Shown: one piece after another, positions 53,691-61,446 of the stretch | Position numbering within the stretch: position 1 is the stretch's first letter | Layout of the letters: each line of letters starts with the position of its first letter | NCBI GenBank assembly: GCA_963997635.1 | Contig: CAXEND010000013.1 | Span: forward strand, 3,673 to 67,672 | DNA: 64,000 nucleotides | DNA from: GCA-2728135 sp002728135 | GTDB taxonomy: Bacteria; Pseudomonadota; Alphaproteobacteria; UBA828 | Direction of reading: 5' to 3' | The notes under the pieces: model-generated | The model's database searches: none | Told to the model about the DNA's origin: nothing | What the model saw: only the letters and a program-made list of their open reading frames with translations | Translations under genes and position numbers: made by a program

Positions 53691-54341
53691 TCAAGGCAAT
53701 GAAGACAATTTAGATAAATTAAAATTAAATGAAATTTCCTTGCAGATTTTCTCTGCTATACTTTGAATGGTTTGCGTAGCATCAATAATTTTAATACGTT
53801 TAGGATCATTCTTTGCTATCGTTAAAAACCCTTCCCTTAACCTTTGATGCATTCCTATATCCATTTTCTCGTATCTAGATTCTGCACCTTTACGCAAAGC
53901 CGCACGTTTCAATCCAGTTTCTGCGGGTATATCTAAAATAAAAGTCATATCTGGAGCAAATTTCTCAATTGAAAGTTCTCGAAGTATTTCTAATTTTTCA
54001 TGGGCAACTCCTTGACCAAAACCTTGATAAGCAATCGTAGAGTCAGAAAATCGGTCACAAATAACCCAGTCACCACGGTCTAAGGCAGGCTTGATTAGGG
54101 TATTAATGTGACTACGACGGGCAACAAAATGTAACATTGCCTCAGAAAACGGATCCCAACGCTCCAAAGGTCCAGAAACTAACAATTCTCTAACCATTTC
54201 TGCTTCAGAAGAACCACCTGGCTCACGTGTATCTACTACATTAATACCAATAGCCATTAAAGATTTTTTTAATAGTTTTACTTGGGTTGTTTTTCCTGCA
54301 CCCTCACCTCCCTCAAAACTTATAAAAATACCATCAACCAA
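53691..54341 (-). CDS. tmk: Thymidylate kinase
   Basis: Phosphorylates dTMP to dTDP for DNA synthesis. It has 216 residues. Motifs visible are the P-loop FEGGEGAGKTTQ (near residue 9), the DR(E/H/Y) type TREPGGSSEAE, and DRFSDSTIAYQGFGQG. The start is TTG with GGGGGAGG upstream. It is followed by holB after 32 bases and preceded by dacC after 18 bases. Confidence 0.97.
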   Translation of the reverse strand: MVDGIFISFEGGEGAGKTTQVKLLKKSLMAIGINVVDTREPGGSSEAEMVRELLVSGPLERWDPFSEAMLHFVARRSHINTLIKPALDRGDWVICDRFSDSTIAYQGFGQGVAHEKLEILRELSIEKFAPDMTFILDIPAETGLKRAALRKGAESRYEKMDIGMHQRLREGFLTIAKNDPKRIKIIDATQTIQSIAEKICKEISFNFNLSKLSSLP

Positions 54342-54359
54342 AAATAACTACCTCCCCCT

Positions 54360-55580
54360 TTATTTATTTTCACCCCAGATAAGATGATTGAAGGCCTTGC
54401 CAATCCTCCCGAAGCCAGAAAGACTGTCAATTGATTTGCCAGCAACTAAAGGAATTCTGATTGTCTCTCTATCAGGTAAGTCAACTTTTAGCTGAGCGAT
54501 GGCCTGACCCTTTTCTATGGGGGCAGGTATTGGGCCAGGTGCAATAACACTAACCCTCATAGATTTTCGTGCCTCTCTAGATAATGTCAGAGTTAAATTT
54601 GACTCTATAATAAGCGATACCTTAGGTTCTTTTCCCAGCCATACGTCGAGTTCTTCGACAATTTCTCCCTTAGTAAAAAGAACATGATTATTGAATTGGC
54701 TAAAACCATAGTCTAACAAAAGACCTGTTTCCTTTGCACGCTGTTTTGAAGATTTAATTCCATTTGCCACAATAATAAGTCGTCTTTCTGCCCGTTTAGC
54801 TGATGCTGCAAGCCCATAACCCGAATCTTTAGTATATCCAGTCTTTAAACCATCAGCGCCAGGAAAGACTCGAAGCAATGGGTTTCTGTTTTTCTGATTG
54901 ATATTATTATATTTAAATTCCCTTTCACTAAAAATTGCGTAAAATTTAGGAAAATCATGGATAATACGATGAACAAGAATTGCTAAATCTTTAGCAGTAG
55001 TTGAATGATTCTTATGAGGCCATCCAGTAGAGTTAACAAAATTACTTGATTTTAAACCTATTGATTTAGACCTGATATTCATAAGATCTGCAAATGCTTC
55101 CTCGGAACCAGCTATACCTTCAGCCAATACAATACAAGCATCATTACCTGATTGTACAATTATTCCACGGAGTAAATCACTTATAAGCACTCTACTCCCC
55201 ACTTCTAAGAACATCCTTGACCCACCCATCCTCCATGCTTTTTCACTAACTAAAAATTTATCATCTAAAGAAAGCTTACCCTTATCAATAAGTTCAAATA
55301 CTATATAAAGCGTCATCAATTTACTCATTGATGCAGGATACATAAGATCATCTTCGTTTTTCGAGAATAAAACTGTTCCAGTTACATCATCAACTAAAAT
55401 TGCCTGCTTAGCTGAAGTTTCAAAAGCTAAACAATTTATTGAAAATATAACTCCAGCCACCCAAAGACTTAGGCCAAAAACAAAAGAATTAAAAAGTGTT
55501 CTTGATGTATAACGAAAATTAATAGTTGAAAAAAATTCCACAACCTGCGTGATTAAGATATTATTTTTTATAAAATACAT
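54360..55580 (-). CDS. dacC: D-alanyl-D-alanine carboxypeptidase (PBP5/6 type)
   Basis: A penicillin-binding protein that trims the terminal D-alanine from peptidoglycan stem peptides in the periplasm. It has 406 residues. An N-terminal hydrophobic signal (about residues 30-52) precedes the peptidase S11 domain with the SxxK motif in PASMSKLMT, SGN in VQSGNDAC, and KTG in GLKTGYTKDSG. The C-terminal PBP5 domain has VIAPGPIPAPIEKGQ. It lies between rlpA and tmk, a standard alphaproteobacterial order. The symbol follows the convention for this family. Confidence 0.93.
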   Translation of the reverse strand: MYFIKNNILITQVVEFFSTINFRYTSRTLFNSFVFGLSLWVAGVIFSINCLAFETSAKQAILVDDVTGTVLFSKNEDDLMYPASMSKLMTLYIVFELIDKGKLSLDDKFLVSEKAWRMGGSRMFLEVGSRVLISDLLRGIIVQSGNDACIVLAEGIAGSEEAFADLMNIRSKSIGLKSSNFVNSTGWPHKNHSTTAKDLAILVHRIIHDFPKFYAIFSEREFKYNNINQKNRNPLLRVFPGADGLKTGYTKDSGYGLAASAKRAERRLIIVANGIKSSKQRAKETGLLLDYGFSQFNNHVLFTKGEIVEELDVWLGKEPKVSLIIESNLTLTLSREARKSMRVSVIAPGPIPAPIEKGQAIAQLKVDLPDRETIRIPLVAGKSIDSLSGFGRIGKAFNHLIWGENK

Positions 55581-55646
55581 TGATTACAATATACCTAAGA
55601 AAATACTATAATTGGAACTATAATTATCTCTGTATTGTTAATAATT

Positions 55647-56537
55647 TTATTTTAAAATTATTAAGTTCGACAAGGGAAAACCACTATCTGACAAATTTTT
55701 TAATACTTTTTCAACTTCAGCACCAGAACTGAGGGGGCCAATACGAACTTTAAAAATATTATTATTATTGTTTATTGATTTAATAATTTGAATTGGGCCA
55801 AAATTTGAAACTTTGTCTTTTAAGCGAATAGCATTTTTTATACTAGTAAATGCCCCTAATTGTATATATGTCATTTTATCTGTAATTATAGAATCAGATA
55901 AACTATCCTCTTGATATAATGCTTCCTCAACCTTTTCCTGTTGAAATACTTTACCTTCAATGGAGTCTAAACCGTAAGCTGAATCATTTGATGCGACATT
56001 TTTTAATGAGGCTAGCTCCACAAACTCTACCCTAACCCGTTCAGTTCCCTTTTGATAAATACCTAAGAGTTGTGCAGAACGTCTAGACAGATCAATAATT
56101 CTACCTTCAACAAAAGGGCCTCTATCGTTAACTCTAACTAAAAGGGACCTTCCGTTATCAAGGTTAGTCACCCTTGCTATGCTAGGTAAGGCAAAAGTTT
56201 TATGTGCTGCAGTTACAGTATTCATATCAAACACCTCCCCATTGGCGGTTAGACGTCCGTGAAACTGCTCTCCATACCAAGATGCTATACCTATTTTGTC
56301 ATATTTTGGATCATGATACGGGTAATACCAAATACCAGCTATATTGTATGCCCTACCAACTTTATAACCAGACGGAACTGGTGAACCCTGATTATGATTT
56401 TTGATTTCTTCCTCAGTATCTCTACTAAGTTGTTTTGTTGCATGAACAAGTAACTCCACCTCAGAACATGAAGTCAGAAGAAAACAGCATATTAGAAAAG
56501 CAGAGGAAACTCGAACATATTTTACCAACCCAAACAT
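55647..56537 (-). CDS. rlpA: Septal ring lytic transglycosylase RlpA, lipoprotein
   Basis: A peptidoglycan-acting outer-membrane lipoprotein. With ATG 56537 it has 296 residues and a proper lipoprotein signal: a hydrophobic run and the lipobox LLTSC with lipid-attached Cys24. A longer ATG start at 56600 would overlap mltB and put an extra 21 residues before it. The double-psi beta-barrel domain (GIASWYGEQFHGRLTANGE, RVNDRGPFVEGRIIDLS) is in the middle, and a SPOR domain that binds denuded septal glycan is at the C-terminus (about 220-296). Confidence 0.93.
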   Translation of the reverse strand: MFGLVKYVRVSSAFLICCFLLTSCSEVELLVHATKQLSRDTEEEIKNHNQGSPVPSGYKVGRAYNIAGIWYYPYHDPKYDKIGIASWYGEQFHGRLTANGEVFDMNTVTAAHKTFALPSIARVTNLDNGRSLLVRVNDRGPFVEGRIIDLSRRSAQLLGIYQKGTERVRVEFVELASLKNVASNDSAYGLDSIEGKVFQQEKVEEALYQEDSLSDSIITDKMTYIQLGAFTSIKNAIRLKDKVSNFGPIQIIKSINNNNNIFKVRIGPLSSGAEVEKVLKNLSDSGFPLSNLIILK

Positions 56538-56571
56538 GATCAAATTAAGGCCTTCCCTAGGTGATAAAAAT

Positions 56572-57555
56572 TTAACGAATAGAATCAGCCAAACGGCCAA
56601 CGGCTAGACCGAAATAATGGGATCTATTCCAACGCAAAATTGCCCTATAATTTTGATATACTAGAAAGACATTATCTGGGTCAGAACCCGGCCTGATTAA
56701 TGAACCTGACATATTAAAAATTGGTAACTTCTCTCCACTAACTCGACGAATCCCTAACTCATGCCATTCCTTAAGAGATTTAATTACATCCATTGAAATT
56801 AAAGAGGAATCAATGGGTTTAGTTATTCTTACTTTACGCCCCCACGTTTCACCATTTACCCAACCAGAACCAACTAAATAGTTTGATGCAGAAGCAAATA
56901 CATCAGCTTTAGTTTGCCAAATATCTGTACGTCCATCATTGTCAAAATCTACAGCATATTTCTGAAAACTTGACGGCATAAACTGGCTTTGACCCATAGC
57001 ACCTGCCCAACTACCTAACATTTTCATAGCTGTAATATGGCCGTCATCAAGTATTTTTAAGGCCGTCAAAAGTTCTTTTCTAAAATATTCACTCCTTCTG
57101 CCATCATATGCTAGTGTAGAGAGGGCATTTATAACTGAGAAACCACCAGTATAGGCACCGAAGTTTGTTTCAATTCCCCAAAGAGCTACTATAAATCTTG
57201 CTGGCACACCATAATGGTTGGTAACTTTATCTAGTAAAACTTTATTCTCAGAAAGTTTTTTTGTTCCTTCTTGAATTCGACCTTGAGTTACTACCCGATT
57301 TAAATACTCTTCAAGAGTAATTGTTGACTCTGGTTGAGAACGGTCTAATTCTATTACCCGATCTAAAAGTTCAATGTTTGCAAATGCAGTATTAATTGTA
57401 TCTTCAGTAACACCTTCTCTTAACGCATCTGTTTTTAATTGCTCAAGCCAATTATCAAAAGGCATTTGATCTGAAGCAATTAATGGTGACCATAAGCTAA
57501 TAAAAATTAATAATGTAAATGATGGCAATATTAAATAAGGATATTTCATCAGCAT
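56572..57555 (-). CDS. mltB: Lytic murein transglycosylase (MltB family)
   Basis: Cleaves glycan strands of peptidoglycan with 1,6-anhydro product formation. It has 327 residues. A signal peptide ends near residue 28 (LIA-SDQ). The catalytic glutamate is in ALWGIETNFGAYTG (near residue 130). GSWAGAMGQSQFMPSS and DFDNDGRTDIW are further family signatures. It starts the mltB-rlpA-dacC wall-remodelling set. There is no C-terminal peptidoglycan-binding domain. Confidence 0.94.
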   Translation of the reverse strand: MLMKYPYLILPSFTLLIFISLWSPLIASDQMPFDNWLEQLKTDALREGVTEDTINTAFANIELLDRVIELDRSQPESTITLEEYLNRVVTQGRIQEGTKKLSENKVLLDKVTNHYGVPARFIVALWGIETNFGAYTGGFSVINALSTLAYDGRRSEYFRKELLTALKILDDGHITAMKMLGSWAGAMGQSQFMPSSFQKYAVDFDNDGRTDIWQTKADVFASASNYLVGSGWVNGETWGRKVRITKPIDSSLISMDVIKSLKEWHELGIRRVSGEKLPIFNMSGSLIRPGSDPDNVFLVYQNYRAILRWNRSHYFGLAVGRLADSIR

Positions 57556-57663
57556 GTCCTAAAGAAATCCAGCGAATCGGATAAAACAACTATACAATCA
57601 TTTGCATATGGTTTATGCAACTCGCAACCATTTAGGTTTGAAATGTACCCAAAAACTTAATTC

Positions 57664-58629
57664 TCACTCAAAAACCTCTATATTCACAACGTACTTCTCA
57701 TCTAATTTCCCATTAATGCCATCAATAGCGTTCTGAGAAGCACGCATTGAAGACCTTATACTACATTCTTTGGTAAGCCCACCAACATGAGGCGTCAAAA
57801 TACTTCTCTCTGACTTTATTATTGGGTCATCTGCATTAGGTGGTTCTTTATTGAAAACATCAAAGCCAATCCCAAAAAACTTGCCTGATAATAATCCTTG
57901 AGATACTGATTCAGTGTCGACAATTGCTCCTCTTGCCGTATTTACCAGAATAGATCCAGGTTTAATCTTATTGATAACAGTTTCATTTATCATGAACTCG
58001 GTTTCTTTATTTAAAGGCACATGAATTGTTAAAATATCAATATTGGGTATAATATCCTGCCAATTAGAGACAGGTATGCAACCTGCGTTGGTTATTAACT
58101 CCTGTGATATGTATGGATCATATACATAAACATTTGTCTCAAAACTCTTGATTCTCTTTGCCACTCTACTGCCAATTCTACCAAATCCAAGAATCAATAC
58201 ATTTTTCCCAGCTAACTCTATAGCATCAGCATTATCACGAATTTTCCAATTATTAGTTCTTACGGCTTTATCATGCATTGGTCCTTGTTTAGCTGATGAA
58301 AGAATAAAATACATTGTAAGTTCAGCTACAGTGACAGCATTTTCATTACCAATAGTAGTAACTGGAATGCAGAATTTATTTGCGGAATCCATATCAACAT
58401 TATCATATCCGACACCATGTCTAGATATGACTTTCAAATTTTTTGACACCTTAAAACATTCATTGTCGAAGGGTAGATATCTTAAGATTATCGCATCTGC
58501 ATCTATTAAATTAGAAAGTAACCTATTACGTTCTTGCTCACCAACAATAACAATTTCTAGTCCTTCTTGTTTTTTAAGGAAACGTAGAGCTTCTTTATGA
58601 ATTTCATTAAAAATAATGATCTTTGGCAA
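57664..58629 (-). CDS. D-isomer specific 2-hydroxyacid dehydrogenase
   Basis: An NAD-dependent dehydrogenase of 321 residues with the 3-phosphoglycerate dehydrogenase/hydroxypyruvate reductase architecture. The NAD site is LILGFGRIGSRVA (about residues 145-157). The catalytic arginine is in VNTARGAIVD, followed by glutamate in FNKEPPN and histidine in LTPHVGGL. It lacks a C-terminal ACT domain, so it is probably not a serine-regulated SerA. The substrate is uncertain. The start is TTG with AAGGAT upstream. Confidence 0.9.
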   Translation of the reverse strand: MPKIIIFNEIHKEALRFLKKQEGLEIVIVGEQERNRLLSNLIDADAIILRYLPFDNECFKVSKNLKVISRHGVGYDNVDMDSANKFCIPVTTIGNENAVTVAELTMYFILSSAKQGPMHDKAVRTNNWKIRDNADAIELAGKNVLILGFGRIGSRVAKRIKSFETNVYVYDPYISQELITNAGCIPVSNWQDIIPNIDILTIHVPLNKETEFMINETVINKIKPGSILVNTARGAIVDTESVSQGLLSGKFFGIGFDVFNKEPPNADDPIIKSERSILTPHVGGLTKECSIRSSMRASQNAIDGINGKLDEKYVVNIEVFE

Positions 58630-58764
58630 CTGGTTATATCCTTCTATAAAATAATTACTATTCGATATAACTCTAATAATTCAAGGGATACAAAGAAAAA
58701 TCGAAATAAAAACGATAATTAAAACACAATAATGTTATTTTTTTTATAAACAAAATTTTAAAAC

Positions 58765-58793
58765 TTGAAATAATACGATAAGTTACATAATTG
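58765..58793 (+). promoter_or_regulatory. Possible promoter of tRNA-Ser
   Basis: TTGAAA (58765-58770), 17 bases, then TAATTG (58788-58793), ending 18 bases before the tRNA. The -35 is close to consensus, the -10 is moderate. The rest of the 180-base gap between the dehydrogenase gene and the tRNA is AT-rich with no other signal. Confidence 0.4.
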
Positions 58794-58811
58794 ATGGTTG
58801 CAGAATATTTT

Positions 58812-58899
58812 GGATGGGTACCCAAGTGGTTGAAGGGACCGGTCTTGAAAACCGGCAGGGGGCAACTCCTCGTGGGTTCGAATCCCACCCCATCCGCCA
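58812..58899 (+). tRNA. tRNA-Ser(UGA)
   Basis: An 88-base class II tRNA with encoded CCA. The acceptor stem GGATGGG pairs with CCCATCC, followed by the discriminator G and CCA. The anticodon stem CCGGT/ACCGG encloses the loop CTTGAAA with anticodon TGA, which reads serine UCA codons. A long variable arm, as in serine tRNAs, and a T arm GTGGG-TTCGAAT-CCCAC are present. Confidence 0.98.
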
Positions 58900-58944
58900 A
58901 CCAACATCTATCTAAAGAGTTTTAAACCAGCACTATAGTTTACC

Positions 58945-59334
58945 CTAAGGTTGAATTTCTCTTGGTTTTCCTGAATCATTAATTGCAACATAAACAAAAG
59001 TGCCCTCTGTCACCATTACCATTTGGGTTTTATCCCTACGCAGCGACCATGTTTCTATATGAATAGAGACTGATGTATTACCTTTTTTCTTCAAAGTTGC
59101 ATACAAACTGACTAAGTCACCAACAGCAATAGGTTTAAGAAAACGCATTGCTTCAACAGCAACCGTAACTACACGTCCTTTTGCCAATTCACTTGCAAGA
59201 ACACCACCAGCAATGTCCATTTGAGACATTACCCACCCACCAAATATGTCACCGTTTGCATTAACATCAGCAGGCATTGGAACTGTTCTAATAGTAGGCT
59301 GTTTGTTAGGTGGACAATTTTGGGTTTTAGGCAA
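58945..59334 (-). CDS. Acyl-CoA thioesterase (YciA-like, hot-dog fold)
   Basis: Hydrolyses acyl-CoA esters in the cytoplasm. It has 129 residues in a single hot-dog domain. NANGDIFGGWVMSQMDIAGG contains the catalytic aspartate (near residue 39), followed by VAVEAMRFLKPIAVGD and the strand SVSIHIETWS. It is closest in pattern to YciA. The start is TTG with AGGA upstream. It lies 36 bases downstream of the acyl-CoA dehydrogenase gene on the same strand, so both may handle acyl-CoA. Confidence 0.92.
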   Translation of the reverse strand: MPKTQNCPPNKQPTIRTVPMPADVNANGDIFGGWVMSQMDIAGGVLASELAKGRVVTVAVEAMRFLKPIAVGDLVSLYATLKKKGNTSVSIHIETWSLRRDKTQMVMVTEGTFVYVAINDSGKPREIQP

Positions 59335-59370
59335 TTAATTATTCCTCAATAAAAAATCATTAGAAATTTA

Positions 59371-60591
59371 TTAGTTTTGTATTTTCCACTTCCAAAAATC
59401 TTGTCCTTCATTCATATAAATTTTTGAAAGAACCATTTTATGCACCTCAGAAGCTCCATCTACTAATTTAGCCTGCCTTGCATATCTATACATCCATTCA
59501 AGTAAAGTATCTTTTGAATATCCTTTTGCTCCACAGAGCTGAATACAGGTATCAATAACAGAGTTCAAAGTTTCAGCTACTTGAACCTTTGCCATGGATA
59601 TTTCCTTTCTTGCTTTATCATTCTGGTCTAGTTTCCAAGCAGCATACATAGTTGTTAATTTGCTTACATGAATATTCATTGCTGCTTCCCCTAGCATCCA
59701 TTGAACTCCTTCATGTTCAGATAAAGATGTACCAAAGGATTTCCTCTCTCTAACATATTCAGCAGCAATATCCATTGCACGGCGAGACATTCCAATCCAA
59801 CGCATACAATGTGTGAGCCTTGCAGGCCCCAATCTGATTTGTGTTGCCTTTAGGCCATCACCAATTGCCATCAATACATCTTCTTCTGATACTTCCAAAC
59901 CACTAAATTCCAGCTCACAATGTCCACCGTGCTCTTCGGGGCCCATAATGGGTATTCTACGAGAAATACGCCAGCCTGGCTGATCTTTATCAAATAAAAA
60001 ACAACTCAAACCTTTTCTTGCATCATCTGAAGTCCTTGCAATAACCATAAAGTGTTGAGCTGCACCAGCACCTGTAATAAACCATTTTTTTCCAGTAATT
60101 ATCCATTTTTTTCCAGACTTCTCTGCCTTAGTAAGCATCATACCTGCTGGGTCAGAGCCAGCACCTGGATGTGGTTCGGTCATAACAAAGGAAGAATTAA
60201 CAGCCCCATCAACAATCGGTTGCAACCAACGTTTTTTTTGGTAATCGGTCCCGACCATAGAGAGTAACCTCATATTACCATCATCTGGAGCCGCACAATT
60301 TAAAGCAAGAGCTCCAAATATTGAGTATGCTGCCTCCTCATAAATAACAGCCTGACCTGTCATTGAGAGACCCATACCACCAAACTCTTTAGGAATTTGA
60401 GGAGCCCACAAGCCTACTTTCTGTGCTTGTTTACGTATACCTGATAATATTTCTGGACGAATATTCTCATGTTCATCATAGTTATCAGGGTTTGCCTCAA
60501 GTGGAATACATTCACTTCGAATAAATTCGGCTACCCGGTCTCTTAAATCTGCGATTTCGGGTTTAAGAGTAAAATCTACTGCTGAGATCAT
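59371..60591 (-). CDS. Acyl-CoA dehydrogenase family protein (ACAD10/11-like)
   Basis: An FAD-dependent acyl-CoA dehydrogenase of 406 residues. Visible are the FAD-binding segments FVMTEPHPGAGSDP and WFITGAGAA, the conserved RKGLSCFLFDKDQPGW, YVRERKSFGTSLSEHEGVQ, LCGAKGYSKDTLLEW and the C-terminal LVDGASEVHKMVL. The ARLTHCMRWIG pattern points to the ACAD10/11-like group rather than classical short- or medium-chain enzymes. The substrate is not known. It is divergent from the DsbA-family gene, with a 160-base AT-rich gap that shows no clear signal. Confidence 0.92.
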   Translation of the reverse strand: MISAVDFTLKPEIADLRDRVAEFIRSECIPLEANPDNYDEHENIRPEILSGIRKQAQKVGLWAPQIPKEFGGMGLSMTGQAVIYEEAAYSIFGALALNCAAPDDGNMRLLSMVGTDYQKKRWLQPIVDGAVNSSFVMTEPHPGAGSDPAGMMLTKAEKSGKKWIITGKKWFITGAGAAQHFMVIARTSDDARKGLSCFLFDKDQPGWRISRRIPIMGPEEHGGHCELEFSGLEVSEEDVLMAIGDGLKATQIRLGPARLTHCMRWIGMSRRAMDIAAEYVRERKSFGTSLSEHEGVQWMLGEAAMNIHVSKLTTMYAAWKLDQNDKARKEISMAKVQVAETLNSVIDTCIQLCGAKGYSKDTLLEWMYRYARQAKLVDGASEVHKMVLSKIYMNEGQDFWKWKIQN

Positions 60592-60751
60592 TTGATTTTA
60601 ATATCTCCTTTTCGATAGAAAATTATATATCAGTTAATGAATAATTTAGATAAACATTAAAACTTTCAACACTGACTAACCAGAAATTTAAATTTATAAT
60701 TAATGAATTATGCTTAAATAAGATTATATATATAAATCTGGAAAAATAGAT

Positions 60752-61399
60752 ATGTTAAAACATGTAGATATAATCTCAGACCCAATTTGTCCGTGGTGTT
60801 ATATTGGCAAAAAACGTTTTGAAAAGGCACTCAAGAAACAAAATAATCACGGTGCGATTACCATTCACTGGCAACCATTCCAACTAAATCCATGGATACC
60901 AGAAAATGGCATTAAACGTAAAGAATACTTAATCAAAAAATTTGGATCTATTGAGAGATATTCAATGGTCTATAAAGAGATCTTAAACGCGGGATTAAAT
61001 GAAGGGATAAATTTTGATTTTGAGAAAATTCATATAACTCCTAATACAACTCAAGCCCACCGTCTTATTCGTTGGTCTCGCCCGCTGGGAATACAAAATC
61101 AAATTATCGAGGATTTATTTGATGCATTTTTTCATAAAGGAGAAAACATTGGCGATAAAGAAATTCTTTTAAAAATAGGATTGAAGCATGATGCTAAAAA
61201 TTCTCTCACCCAAGAATTCTTTGAAAACAATGAATATAGAGATGAAGTCATATCAGACTTCAATAGTGCAAAAGAATTGGGAGTATCTGGAGTCCCTTTT
61301 TTTATAATAAACAAAAAATATTCTATATTTGGGGCACAAAGTTCTGAAACTTTTCTTGAAGCATTCGATCGTTTAAATGATATTACTATTAGAAAATAA
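60752..61399 (+). CDS. DsbA-family oxidoreductase (FrnE-like)
   Basis: A thioredoxin-fold protein of 215 residues with an inserted helical domain. The N-terminal redox motif is CPWC in DPICPWCYIGKKRFEKAL (about residues 16-19). GVSGVPFFIINKKYSIFGAQ, with the cis-proline, lies near the C-terminus. There is no signal peptide, so it should be cytoplasmic. The pattern matches FrnE/2-hydroxychromene-2-carboxylate isomerase relatives, which are linked to oxidative stress tolerance. It converges on the large gene at the window end. Confidence 0.92.
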   Translation: MLKHVDIISDPICPWCYIGKKRFEKALKKQNNHGAITIHWQPFQLNPWIPENGIKRKEYLIKKFGSIERYSMVYKEILNAGLNEGINFDFEKIHITPNTTQAHRLIRWSRPLGIQNQIIEDLFDAFFHKGENIGDKEILLKIGLKHDAKNSLTQEFFENNEYRDEVISDFNSAKELGVSGVPFFIINKKYSIFGAQSSETFLEAFDRLNDITIRK

Positions 61400-61446
61400 T
61401 TATTGTGGTTACTAATATTGCTTCTAGATAAAGTGAATTTTTAATC

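Noticed and set aside
58673..58900. A 75-codon minus-strand frame starting MADGVGFEPTRSCPLP
   Set aside because: It is the antisense translation of tRNA-Ser, a well-known false protein in databases.
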